A stretch of DNA of 64,000 nt from Steromphala cineraria. Taxonomy: Eukaryota; Mollusca; Gastropoda; Trochida; Trochidae. The stretch is from positions 17,578,328-17,642,327 of the forward strand of contig OU744731.1 in NCBI GenBank assembly GCA_916613615.1, in the 5' to 3' direction. Positions 25,101-32,252 of the stretch are shown here, piece by piece. Within the stretch, counting starts at the first letter, position 1, and every line of letters begins with the position of its first letter. Both the position numbers and the translations under genes were made by a program. The notes beneath the pieces are model-generated. The model worked only from the letters and a program-made list of their open reading frames with translations, had not been told where the DNA came from and searched no databases.

Positions 25101-28100
25101 ATTCGACAGTGTGCCAGAGGCAGTAGAGCTGGTTTGCCCGTGCCCGCCGTGGAGAACACTGGGCCCGTGACCCGTGTTTCCTTGGCTAGGCAGAGGAGCA
25201 GAGCCGACCGCCTCCTCCCTTGATACGTGGATCAGGGAGGCCGACCGCATACGGCTTGTTGAGTCAGAGGACGGGTCGCCCGTGCAGCCTACCGCCGCGG
25301 GGTCTCCCTTAGGGGTCTCTAGCGCTGAGAAGCGCTTATTAGTGTCTTTCTTCAAGGACGCCATGTTTGAAGATAGGGACATGAGCATTTGTTTGATCTC
25401 TTCTAATTCCGAAGGCTTAGAAGGAGTAATCTCAGGGGGAGACTGTTTGATCTTCTTGGCAGGGGTAGATTTAGGAGCGGCCTTACGCTTGGGTGTCTTG
25501 GGTTTAGTGCGATTGTTATGCATCAATTGCCATTCATCAAGAGATAGGTGGTGACACATGAGACAACAATCTTCATAAGTGCATGGTAACTTGTCACTAC
25601 ATCCATAACAAAGAGAATGAGGATCTCCTTTGCTCAGAAAGCGTTGACACTCAAGACACTTCTTTTGCAAGGCGGCCATTACGGGAAGACAAAGGAAAAC
25701 ACAAGGAAAACTCACTCAAGACTGGAGACACTGATTAGCACAGATAATCCACAGGAATCACACAGTAATCCAGGTGAAACACAATAATCCGTAGGAATAA
25801 CACAGTGATAATCCAGAAGAGTGAAAAACGTATCCAAAGCTTGAGTAAACTCAAGAAGAATTTCTCTCACACAAGTACGACCTAACCCTAGGCGTACAGA
25901 GAAAAGAATGACAGCTGAGTTTGAATTTCAAGGGAAGTAACTCAAGGGGAGATAATCGGGAAGAACAACAAGAATACCACTAAAAAAAAATGTATTCTCA
26001 CACTCTGTACGATCTCTCTGAAAGAGAGAAATAAGTCAATGTTGGTTTAGAGGTAACCGTTTTCGCAATAATTACCTAGCTAGACTCAGTATGGGAGTAT
26101 AGCCAGTATTATTGAGGCTAGATTTACTTTGACTGTTATTTGAATTATGTCAAACAAGGTGTTGGACACACAACCCCACAACATATGGCCGACACGATGG
26201 CTACGACGATCAGTGAGTTCGAGGGCCAGGCCAGTAATGTAGTGGAGGTGAGGGTTGTGGTCTTCCAGCAGAAGATGATGGATCCCTTCGAGAGACAGAT
26301 GAGAGCATCAATAGATACCATCGGCAAACCCGGCACCAAAGCATTCCTCAAAACATACCGGGATACAGGTACTACTGCAAGTTCATATTTTGGATATATT
26401 GATGGTATAAGTGGATTTTGAGTAATGGTACTTTTGTCTGACTTTTGGGATATCACAAATATTGAATAAAAAGAATGAAGGTTTTATGTCAAGGATCATT
26501 AATGTCTTACTTTGAGAGCATAAACCGGGCCTCAAAACAAACACAAGTACTTTCTACAGGATTTATATTGTTTCATACAAGTACTTTGGATATAAGGATG
26601 GTTGGAATGAGCTGATATTAAACCGTCTTTCTATATTTCAAACATTCAAGAAAATAAATGTTTCTGTTTGAAACATTATGTTATTGAATTTTCACATGGA
26701 CTTTTTACACATGAGCACATATTTATTAGATTGAAATCACAATATGGTTTATTTAATGAGTGATTGGTTTTTATAATAAATTCTAATAAGGAAAGCTTAT
26801 TAAAGTGGTGTGAATGACAACCGAAAAATAGTGACTACTCATATGGAACTGTGTTTAGATTGTCTTTGATAACTGTTACAGACGTTAAAAACATACATAC
26901 ACATATTGAGTAGAAATAACACATTTTGCAGCTATTGTATCCTTTAATTTTGCTTGAATGTGAATTCGTTGAATTTATAATTTTAGTACTGCTGGTACAT
27001 GGGCGGTTAATAAACCTATAATTACAAAACCTTTTGGTAAGCGGTTATTGGAGCAGGGTGCTTATTAAGTCTAATACGGTATTTTTCACTTATAAGGGCA
27101 TTCACTGAAGATGACATTAAAAAGATAATAATATTTTCTGAAGGTACACTGTCCCAAGGGTCGGTTGATCTGTTTGTGTTCTCCGATGACAAGAGCCATA
27201 TCAAGGATGGAATCAAAACACTAAAGATGAAATTTGATAAAGAGCTTTCTACGAAAAATGTCAAAGACGAGATGATTTGTAAACTCACAGACAATCAGGT
27301 AATCTATCAAGAAGCAGGTAATCATTCTCTGTCAGATTTGTTTAGAATGTCGAAACCCATCTTCCTATGCATAGCATAAAACGCCTGTTTCCGAACTGTC
27401 ATTTTATGCCTTGCTGCAGACCCTTTATTTTTCTGTGCTGCTATAGTGTCCCTACAGGCTAGAGAGCAAGCACAGAAACCTCAAGGGTCAGTAGCAAGGC
27501 ATAAAACTGACAGTTTGGAAACTGGCATTTTAGGCTTTGCGTAGGACGAAGGTCGAAACCGAAAACTAATGATTTTGGATTCAAGTGATGGAAGGACAGA
27601 CTGTCGCCTGACAGTTAGTAATGGGCTAAAATTATTGTGCTTTCTCTTATCCGGCATCAATTCAGTGGGGGTAATGAACTTGTGAATAATATCAATTTAT
27701 TATATATAATATAATCATTCTAACATGACAGGTATAAATATTTCACTATGATTTTTTATACAGATAAAGCAGTTGAAGAAGCAGTTTGATGTGGACCTGG
27801 TTGTAGATAGGAAGCAAGGTCAGATGAAGATCACAGGCTTTTCAGATCAGAGCAATGAAGCAAACATTGAAGTGATCAACTACCTGCGAGAAATTGAGAA
27901 GCAAGAGAAGGATTCTGAAAAAGCAACCTTGCTGTCCCGATCCGTACAATGGTGCTACATTGAGAAAGATGCAAAAGGGCAGGACACCGTACATAAGTTT
28001 GATCACATGCAAAACTCTACTATTGAAAAAGCTTTTGAACAAAAGAATAAAACCATCAAGGTTGACATTCCCAGTGGAACTCTTGAGATTGATCTCTTGA

Positions 28101-29952
28101 CACTTCAAGGAACCTTAAAAAAGACTCAGACCACCATCAATATTCTTCGGAGAGATCTTTTCAAAGGTAATACAAAATTGTTCAGTTGTTCAATACCTTA
28201 TCCCAAATAGTTCAGTTATGTTTTTTCTTTTGTTTTATTTTCATAATATTAACTAGGAAATACCAAAACTTCACCTTTGTGACAATGTTTAGTTTATCTA
28301 AGTCACAATTGAATGATGATAGTAACCTTAGGCACTATCAAATTATTATCAAATTAATGGATTGGTAAATCTTTCCAACCACTTCAATCTTTAATCTATA
28401 CAAAATATAAAAAGTAATATTCTATTAGTTTTTCCTTTGGCCCTAGCTGTCACATACGTTATTCAAGTGTGACCAACCCCCCCCCCCCCCCCTAATTTCA
28501 TATTTTCACTCTTAAATAGGTGTCTCTTACATGAAAAAACGTTTGTGAAACAATGTGTCTATTCTTCTCTTACAGAAGCTGCTTTTGAACCTCCTGAGAC
28601 GTGGGCAGGTATGCCAGATAATCAGAATTTCATGTCACTTGATGTGCAGCTCAATGGTCCCGAATTCAACGAGGTGTCTCAACTTTTCCTAAAGACTGTT
28701 GCTGTGCACAACTCAAATATTAAAGTAAAAGTCGAAAAGGTAAGCTTGTTTTAATAATATTTCTGCCTTAATAATTACATTATGTAGCAAGAGTCATCAG
28801 AAGATGACATATCCCACTAGTCCTCAATAAAGTAATGTTTCTATGGAAACCACCAAAAATAAAAATCTGAAGAAGTGGAAAGTACCAAAAGGCACATCTA
28901 CATTTGCAAACAAATTCACATCCCAAGTTTCTTTGAGCTAGTTCTAACAGTTTTTGATTACTGCTTCAGAAACAAAATTATTACAGACGGATGGACAGAC
29001 TAAATCCTACAGTATTACATACCGGTTGGAACATAAATAATTAAGAGACCAATGAAAGAAGATTCTTTGCTAATTTACATAGAAAACATTTAAATGGTAT
29101 AATTTACATTATTTTCGCAAGATCCCTGTTTTTGCCTAAGAAAGTGCCACTGACCCTACGGTATATGTATTCCCAGGTGACGCGTATTCAGAACCGAGCG
29201 CTGTACCAGCAGTACACAGCCAAGAAGAAGCAGATAGAGAAACAGAATCCTGCTGGTCACCAGAATGAGCAACGCCTATGGCATGGAACCAGTGCAGACA
29301 CCATCGAGAGCATCAACCTGCATGGCTACAACCGCAGCTATTGTGGAAAAAATGGTATGTACTTCATTCAAGTTGTTCAGGTTAATGAGAGTAAATGTTT
29401 TTATTGTTAAAAAAGAAATATGAATAACACATCTTTCTTGAATATACTTACAATAATTTGATATTAAAGTATAATAATAATGTATTTTAAAAACATAAAT
29501 TTGAAACCAAAATTAGTAAGATATGTTCTACAGTCATTACAACTACGTATACCTATTATTAGTTCAAATGGAAAAATGATTATGAAAGGAAAATTCTGCA
29601 CATTGAAGGCTTAATCACTAAAAAGATGATAAAATTATTTCTTTTTGTTCCTTTTTCAGCCACTTATTACGGACAAGGTGTCTATTTCGCAGTCAACTCT
29701 GGCTATTCAGCACAAGGCCAATATGCCAGGCCTGATACTAACGGGTTACAGTACATGTATCTGGCCCGGGTACTGACAGGAGTCTATGTCAAGGGAAAGG
29801 AAAAAATGCGTACACCTCCACAAAAGCCCGGTGGCCACCCGACAGATCTCTGTGATTCTGTCACAAATGATGTGAACAGCCCTGTAATGTTTGTTGTCTT
29901 TAACGATACCATGGCCTATCCCGAGTACCTGGTAACATTTAAACTGGGATGA
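1..29952 (+). CDS. PARP14-like: PARP14-like macrodomain mono-ADP-ribosyltransferase (5' end outside window)
   Basis: Spliced gene, 20 exons visible: 1-1135, 1271-1550, 2183-2388, 4051-4136, 6304-6528, 7541-7756, 8302-8422, 8877-8950, 9911-10138, 10580-10795, 11431-11509, 17309-17431, 18057-18122, 18632-18814, 26159-26368, 27144-27298, 27764-28166, 28576-28739, 29177-29354, 29660-29952. All join in frame with GT-AG sites (4641 nt, 1546 residues plus TGA). Visible order: KH-like region (about residues 1-335), macro domains at about 342-535, 553-715, 757-930 and 965-1140, KH-like/WWE (about 1200-1330, motif VQWCYIEK), and ART domain (about 1350-1546, motifs LWHGTS, GVYFAVNSGYS, AYPEYLVTF). PARP14-family enzymes attach single ADP-ribose units to proteins and read ADP-ribose through macro domains. 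Vertebrate members act in innate immunity; that role here is inference. The start codon lies upstream of the window. Exon edges are read by eye; the weakest acceptors are 26158 and 27143. Confidence 0.9.
1024..2388 (+). other. Macro domain 1 (exons 1 end, 2, 3)
   Basis: Canonical macro domain split at SKQG|GPS (phase 1) and ATR|HIV (phase 2). It carries the NAAN motif, the HVGGLARAI loop, AGDAVMTGAG and VIHAVGPYW core strands, and the phosphate loop ALSTGIFRYP. Of the four macro domains it best resembles hydrolase-type domains (NAAN asparagine, GIF phosphate loop), so it is the best candidate for ADP-ribose binding or removal; this is inference. A low-complexity Ser/Thr linker follows, with a repeated TSVSTT at about 2336-2376. 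Confidence 0.85.
2389..4050 (+). other. Intron 3 with a fold-back element
   Basis: AT-rich intron without coding signal. At about 3752-3868 a fold-back sequence has arms starting caataaggaagg and ending ccttattga, with an inner stretch ttatggattatcaacttc mirrored by gaagttgattatccataa. This looks like a small MITE relic. Nothing else is recognisable. Confidence 0.55.
4476..4503. repeat. Perfect GC-rich hairpin
   Basis: Twelve-base perfect arms (agcagccccgtc and its complement) around a TAAG loop in otherwise AT-rich intron. It marks the left edge of the composite repeat block that runs to about 6115. Related aggggctgctctgc-type sequences recur near 5729 and 6035-6115. Confidence 0.8.
4590..5690 (+). 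repeat. Tandem repeat, ~435-bp unit, rich in AGGTCA half-sites
   Basis: Two nearly full units (for example the block near 4701-4965 recurs near 5141-5402) and a third shortened unit. Shared stretches include cttggtatatatcatcct and cacttttaatcaatacat. Each unit holds three clusters of aaggtcaaggtca-like sequence, at about 4641, 4796, 4922, 5074, 5232, 5360, 5517 and 5634. Further single motifs lie near 5875 and 5920. Confidence 0.85.
5690..6115 (+). repeat. Degenerate repeats with gcgaaac/tgctctgcttttgc motifs
   Basis: Three decayed copies of a short block occur, near 5698-5750, 5995-6050 and 6062-6115. Each carries gcgaaac and a tgctctg-ttttgc end. The block abuts the triplicated acceptor and looks like the continuation of the composite repeat beginning at the hairpin near 4476. 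Confidence 0.6.
6115..6314 (+). repeat. Three tandem copies of a 66-67-bp unit carrying the exon 5 splice acceptor
   Basis: Units start cggtgtccaacacatcc at 6115, 6181 and 6248. Each includes a branch/pyrimidine region, the acceptor ttccaatcag and the first four codons of exon 5 (gtggacgtcatc, altered to gtggtcgcatc in copy 1). Acceptors end at 6170, 6236 and 6303. Only the third leads into an open reading frame; use of copy 1 or 2 hits a stop within the next unit. Confidence 0.93.
7341..7501. repeat. Fold-back element (43-nt inverted arms)
   Basis: Arms 7341-7383 and 7459-7501 are inverted copies with about three mismatches, and the loop is 75 nt. The arm core is gtgatatcacttatctctca. The element ends only 39 nt before exon 6 of the PARP gene, between the likely branch region and the upstream intron. 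It is likely a MITE-type element. Confidence 0.85.
8877..11509 (+). other. Macro domain 3, four-exon cassette (8877-11509)
   Basis: Exons 8877-8950, 9911-10138, 10580-10795 and 11431-11509, with the same phases as the macro 2 cassette. Motifs: ADVLVNSTSAQLNL, NGGVSKALLATGG, ELAVTSGGKL, YHTCLSSYAG and FPALGTGNLGYP. The protein is clearly similar to macro 2 throughout (for example TSGG, YHTCLS and SFPALGTG are shared). The last exon again starts with a short linker (AFREAKEKG). Confidence 0.85.
8951..9910 (+). other. Intron 8, no recognisable feature
   Basis: AT-rich intron between exons of macro domain 3. I see no coding potential, hairpin or known repeat that I can support. Confidence 0.5.
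11960..12205 (+). repeat. tRNA-derived SINE
   Basis: The head resembles a tRNA, with an A box (tagctcagtggtagagtg near 11967) and a B box (ggttcgattcc, 12009-12019). It is followed by a non-tRNA body and an ATT-repeat tail ending near 12205. The acceptor stem does not pair cleanly (ggggacg versus gtcgcct) and a long unrelated body follows, so this is a Pol III-type SINE rather than a functional tRNA gene. The LINE at 12213-17082 is inserted in its tail. Confidence 0.8.
12213..12643 (+). pseudogene. LINE ORF1 fragment (C-terminal part)
   Basis: About 143 residues remain, without the original start. The fragment (PDPIIVKFVNIPDRNLVF, then VAIHSDLPRVLKQLRAKL) resembles the C-terminal RNA-binding region of L1-type ORF1 proteins. 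The open frame runs back into SINE-tail DNA, which is not part of the protein. A stop codon ends it at 12643. The family match is by motif resemblance only. Confidence 0.65.
13563..16797 (+). CDS. LINE ORF2: AP endonuclease and reverse transcriptase, one frameshift
   Basis: The reading frame starts ATGGATGACAAATTT and shows the endonuclease start (SQNCRGLGDTKKRKD). One frameshift near 13665-13675 switches it to the 1041-residue frame beginning LQDTHFD. Endonuclease motifs: LQDTHFD (Asp where LQETH is usual), FIFGGDWN, KQARLDFFLVS, YRTDHSLIDV. RT motifs: NNKSPGTDGFSAEFF, NWRPISLLNVVYKM, FRVDFAKAFDSV, GCRQGDPLSPY and catalytic YADDTDFLL (about residue 680 of the long frame). A zinc-knuckle CTFCNEEQESICHLFWDC lies near the C-terminus. 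Apart from the frameshift the frame is open, suggesting a fairly young copy, probably inactive. Confidence 0.88.
17440..17975 (+). repeat. Decayed tandem repeat in intron 12
   Basis: About six irregular copies of a roughly 90-110-bp unit, containing variants of gcatattgattgacaagctcacac and ctttgataagatgatgtcgttcc. Copies differ by many substitutions and small indels. The first begins right after the exon 12 donor. Confidence 0.6.
19080..19320 (+). repeat. Decayed repeats, including a copy resembling the start of exon 15
   Basis: The motif gatttttcacaatgttac occurs three times (near 19111, 19240 and 19301). At 19131-19172 a stretch resembles the exon 15 start across its acceptor (caacaaagtattgaacacat versus the exon's caaggtgttggacaca). 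A second shorter piece with cataactccacagc is near 19271. No usable splice sites or frame remain. Confidence 0.45.
19350..19468 (+). repeat. SINE-like 3' end with CTCACTCA tail
   Basis: The sequence ggctgaaatattgcccaat, a cggcgttaagc segment and a ctcactctctcactcatt tail resemble the 3' ends of repeats I recall from molluscan genomic sequence. The family name is not known to me. Boundaries are approximate. Confidence 0.45.
19731..19880. repeat. DIRS left inverted terminal repeat
   Basis: Nearly identical, in inverted orientation, to 25905-26056. Shared stretches include cagagagatcgtacagagtg and cttgagttacttcccttga. The outer edge of the left end continues to about 19686 with sequence repeated only in the internal complementary region. 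Confidence 0.88.
19929..20021. repeat. DIRS internal complementary region (ICR)
   Basis: Bases 19929-19980 are the reverse complement of the left outer end (19686-19741). The adjoining bases to 20021 are the reverse complement of the right outer end (26038-26074). The two meet at ...gattgtttcat|aattattgcg. This fused complement of both termini is the hallmark ICR used in circle formation by DIRS-type elements. It also sets the element ends. Confidence 0.9.
20728..21860 (-). CDS. DIRS tyrosine recombinase
   Basis: The 3' ORF of the element. Protein motifs include an N-terminal SAM-like region (LYDSKWIRFQQWRADRG), catalytic Arg in SAARVSELHAID, the HxxR pair in FSPHEIRALSTSLAAW, and the nucleophile Tyr in SSSAFTRAYLRDIASLLG. 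The frame is open for 966 codons (to 23628), but upstream it overlaps the RT frame and does not resemble a protein family. I therefore place the true product from about 21860; the start mode is unknown. Integrates the circular DNA intermediate. Confidence 0.85.
21645..23879 (-). CDS. DIRS reverse transcriptase / RNase H
   Basis: Open frame of 744 residues. RT motifs: FLVPKKDTPEMRMIIDLK, SLDLKDAYLHVPIH, VLPFGISIAPWLFTK, and catalytic YLDD in HSYLDDFLL (about residue 278). The RNase H domain begins near residue 435 (TIYTDASNAGWGAH), continues with INSLEMKAVLLAI and IATDNSTVVAYIN, and includes LNFLADSLSR. The order and the YLDD box match DIRS1-group polymerases. The first about 60 residues overlap the end of the gag ORF and may not be translated. 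No internal stop, so this copy may be recent. Confidence 0.9.
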   Translation of the reverse strand: MVPAAAGISTPLNPGINLEFQGNSKASLFVEREVDLNDDCHVRPSPSPQTCRPLPSPDLDLMTPFTQPTSPSPVGGRLGRYLQNWKIVTTDTWILSIIASRYMLQWDQSPPLTVHPQGRRFFLQGPKLQAALLAVEQLLEKDAISELDPADASPGFYSPVFLVPKKDTPEMRMIIDLKILNKSFLSRPPKFTMESLNNIRKLILPLSLFASLDLKDAYLHVPIHFKSRKFLRFAINGRRFQFKVLPFGISIAPWLFTKITVPMLHFLHLHHVYIHSYLDDFLLRHQDNNILLKHLQLVNHVFTHLGWIVHPDKSEFIPSPRIKFLGAILDSTSSTIAPSESRWVSIQASIHLLTDNSKLHSLRVWMSLLGSLTSIQAFTTRGRLNLRHVQTWVNTCRHLPLDSKVTPTSVVCRELRWWTLRSHVMTGCPFTLPPPQHTIYTDASNAGWGAHWNQHMLSGTWSHAEASFHINSLEMKAVLLAIANWKTLLQASSVMIATDNSTVVAYINKLGGTRSAPLMQLTRDLYTLADAWTISIQARHIPGKLNFLADSLSRKKLIVSSEWTIHPQVMKLIAEKWERPQVDLFATALNHRLPCYVSPVPDPQALAVDALSISWEKLIAYAFPPFKLIPDVLNKVRQHKCVVYLLAPAWPTRAWFPSLLNLLMEPPLKLPQWWNLLQQPTWQPDIVNLQTFNLHVWKISREHSEEEDMHKKLRMLLQDPLDLALPHSTIVSGLDSNSGEQTED
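23764..25679 (-). CDS. DIRS gag-like protein, split across two frames
   Basis: The likely start is ATG at 25677-25679 (MAALQKKCLECQRFLSKGD). The N-terminal part has a Cys/His cluster (CLECQ, CYGCSDKLPC, CCLMCHH) and a lysine-rich stretch (TPKRKAAPKSTPAKKIKQ). A second frame covers 23764 to at least 24981 and encodes a helical region (FVPKFRPGAAYLIHNRF, DILSYINWFCAGVREM) and an Arg/Gly-rich C-terminus (SFRGARGGFKR). The frames overlap between about 24918 and 25260, so either a frameshift mutation or programmed frameshifting joins them. Gag identity rests on position and composition. Confidence 0.7.
25905..26056. repeat. DIRS right inverted terminal repeat
   Basis: Inverted partner of 19731-19880; the outer tip runs to about 26074. 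It lies at the element's own 5' end. A poly-A/T stretch near 25980-25990 differs in length between the two repeats. Confidence 0.88.
27144..29952 (+). other. KH-like, WWE and ART catalytic exons
   Basis: Exons 27144-27298 and 27764-28166 encode a KH-like segment and a WWE domain (VQWCYIEKDAKGQDTV, then FEQKNKTIKVDIPSGTLEID). Exons 28576-28739, 29177-29354 and 29660-29952 encode the ART domain. The first triad residue is His in LWHGTS (about residue 1425) and the second is Tyr in GVYFAV (about 1458). The position equivalent to the catalytic Glu of poly-forming PARPs is Met in NSPVMFVVF (about 1526). This H-Y-M set fits a mono-ADP-ribosyltransferase rather than a polymerase. Stop TGA at 29950-29952. 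Confidence 0.88.
27345..27560. repeat. Fold-back (MITE-like) element in intron 16
   Basis: Long imperfect inverted repeat. Left-arm segments ctgtcattttatgccttgct and ctatgcatagcataaaa are mirrored on the right by agcaaggcataaaactgaca and ttttaggctttgcgtagg. The loop contains gtccctacaggctagag. The structure lies between exons 27144-27298 and 27764-28166 of the PARP gene. Confidence 0.75.
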
Positions 29953-31236
29953 ACTGATCATGAAAAGTTGGACAGTTGTCAGACTCTGTGCTAGTGACAG
30001 TGGCTTGTCCAGCAGTTATTAAAGGGATAGGGGTCCACTTTGTATCTCAACTTCTTTTTGGGTGATTTTTTAAACGTAATTCTGAGAGGGGTTTGAACCC
30101 TGTGAACTCAATCCTCATTGATCAACCACTGAGTGATATGTAAATAAGGTTGCAAAAATCTACGGTAACAGCATACTCTTGTGTTGTTTCAATCTTTGAT
30201 CAAAATGTGTCTAAGTATCAGTAATACAAAAGAATTTCAGTCATAACTGACATATTGTTTACCTGGCAGTAATTGTCACCTTCAACAGGAAGTAAATTGT
30301 AATCAGAATTTATCAATACTAATCGTTTTGGACTTTCTCTTAATAATCATTACATTGAATGTGTTCAGTCTCCTTAAAATTGTTTCAATGACATCTTTCA
30401 CTGAGACCGGTTTGCTGTAATTTTTCAACAGGTTAAAAACAATCTGAATTTTTTGGATCCACCCACATTATTATTATTTGACCTCAGTCTGATAAGGCAG
30501 AAGCAGAATATTGACATTTTTGTTCTTCAAATAATATGACCAACTCTATTTCATTGTGTTATATTAAGCCAAACTTGGATCAGTTCTACTTTTAGAGCTT
30601 ATATCACTGTATCAATCCTAAATTGGCTTCTATGGCAGAACTTAAGAAATATGCAGAGTTGGAATGTATAACAAGACCATATTTTGTAAAATATATTTAA
30701 GTATGTATTGATATGTATTTTAGAAAGAACATACTTTTTTATATTTATATATACTATCCTTGGAAACAAAAGATATCTTTAAAATCTTATAACTTTTGAA
30801 ACCTGTCACTTTATTCACCATATACTTGCATATAAACAATGAAAATTTGATTCCTACAGAGACTGTCTGATAGACCTTTCACCAAGTACCCTGCAGGGCA
30901 GATCTATAACTGTATTAAAAGATTGAAATCACAAGGGTTTGAGAGTTGTCTCCCTTTGCACAGTAGATTTCAATAGGGTGATAACAATGATTCAGTGATT
31001 TCTTGGAGGCACATGTGATAGATTGTAGCGGATACACATTTAATTAATTGTGAATACAGAAAATCCAGTTAACTTTGGAGCTAATTACATAGCCTTTGCG
31101 GAGGTAATTTTTTTTAATCATTTCGGAGATCATCATCAATCATGAAAAACTAGTGATGTGACGTTTAAAAAGATTACAAATGTTGTTGTTTTTGTGTTGC
31201 TTGTTTGGTAATAATATATATAATAAAAATAGTACA

Positions 31237-31411
31237 GAAGAACACGGATATAACGAACTTCAAGGGACCAAAGAATTTATTTCCCTAAATCCGATATTTG
31301 CTATACGCATATAATTTTAATGATATTATATAGGGACGGGACTTGAAAATTTGTTCACTATATCCGATTGTTCGCTATATCCGAGTTCGTTATATCGGTG
31401 TTCTACTGCAT
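31237..31411. repeat. Short palindromic MITE-like repeat, copy 1
   Basis: Ends gaacacggatataacgaact and ttcgttatatcggtgttc form inverted termini. The interior contains caagggaccaaagaa and gggacttgaaaatttgttca. A second copy lies at about 38775-38919 in a HELQ intron. Confidence 0.8.
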
Positions 31412-31635
31412 ATGAGTATTTTCATATCCCATCCTGTATCAGCCTAAGAGTGCCCGAGGTCCGATAGGACAATGGGAAGTGAAGTGCTATGAAAACATCC
31501 ATATACTATATACGGTATATGAAAAATAAAAAACTCCAGACGAAACTTGCTGTAGATATCATTGTTATGATAAATGGATGTGTCACATTTCAACTTGTTT
31601 ACAAGTCTTTCAACAGTTTGTAATACTATATATAT

Positions 31636-32252
31636 GTTAGCGGCAATAAGGGGAATCAGGCAGTAACGTTATTTCCTAGGCATTAAGCTACTGCCTAGGC
31701 AGTAACTTATTGCCTAAAATTTTCAGGGAATAAGCTTACTGTCTAGATATTTTTGGGTGAATTCTGCTTATTGCCTTAGGCAGTAGTGCTACTGCCTGAA
31801 GACATTTAATATATTATCAATGGTATTTATTATCATAAAATAATTTTTTTTGTAAAAAATCAATTTTAATAAATATATAAGCATTGTCAAAAGTTACATT
31901 GTTTGGTTTGGTTAAAAGCAGAAAATTGAAATTCACCTGATTGCTTGATTGATAGGGTGAGCGAACTCACCAATCAGGCCTGAATAGCTGATTGGGTGTC
32001 ATAAGTAATAGTTATATGACGAGTATTGGTCGTCTAGTCCACAACATGGTTGGTTATACGACGAGCCGCGGAACACTTGAAATGTACTTAGGCAGTAGCG
32101 TTACTACCTGGTCAAAGTTGCAGGCAGTAGTGTTATAGCCTAAGGCATTAACGTTACTGCCTGATTAAATGAGCCTTTCTCCTTATTGCCTAGGCAGTGT
32201 CTTATTACCTAGGAAGTAACGTTACTGCCTGATTCTCCTTATTGACGCTAAC
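31636..32252. mobile_element. Non-autonomous TIR DNA element, 617 bp
   Basis: Terminal inverted repeats of 36 bp (31636-31671 and 32217-32252) match at 34 positions. They begin gttagcggcaataagg and end in caggcagtaacgtta. It is flanked on both sides by an alternating TA run (target duplication cannot be separated from this). The interior repeats the motif aggcagtaa, or its complement, many times and has no ORF. Confidence 0.88.

Larger units (their letters stand above)
19686..26074 (-). mobile_element. Full-length DIRS-type (tyrosine recombinase) retrotransposon
   Basis: The element is about 6.4 kb and antisense in PARP intron 14. Order on its own strand: terminal repeat (right), gag-like ORF, RT/RNase H ORF, overlapping tyrosine recombinase ORF, internal complementary region, terminal repeat (left). 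Inverted terminal repeats lie at about 19731-19880 and 25905-26056 with few mismatches. No protease, integrase or target-site duplication is seen, as expected for DIRS elements, which integrate through a tyrosine recombinase. Ends are placed where sequence stops matching the internal complementary region. Confidence 0.9.
17309..26368 (+). other. Macro domain 4 (exons 17309-17431, 18057-18122, 18632-18814, 26159-26368)
   Basis: The fourth macro domain has a different exon layout, with splits at LNKG|GVS, AQK|ADE and GTG|VGH, all phase 1. Motifs: ADCIINSTNINLDL, KGGVSSAIAKEGG, KYVIHVASEHFG, VAFPILGTGVGH. The intron before its last exon carries the DIRS element, so intron 14 is over 7.3 kb. The acceptor at 26157-26158 has a weak pyrimidine tract and lies only about 84 bp from the end of the DIRS element. 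Confidence 0.82.

Noticed and set aside
27080..27143. Exon 16 starting further upstream (AFTEDDIKK)
   Set aside because: The frame is open, but no acceptor there fits the phase-1 junction; the AG at 27142-27143 does, giving DTGTLSQGSVD.
28477..28493. Poly-C tract as a functional element
   Set aside because: A simple homopolymer run in an intron; its length may also be a sequencing artefact.
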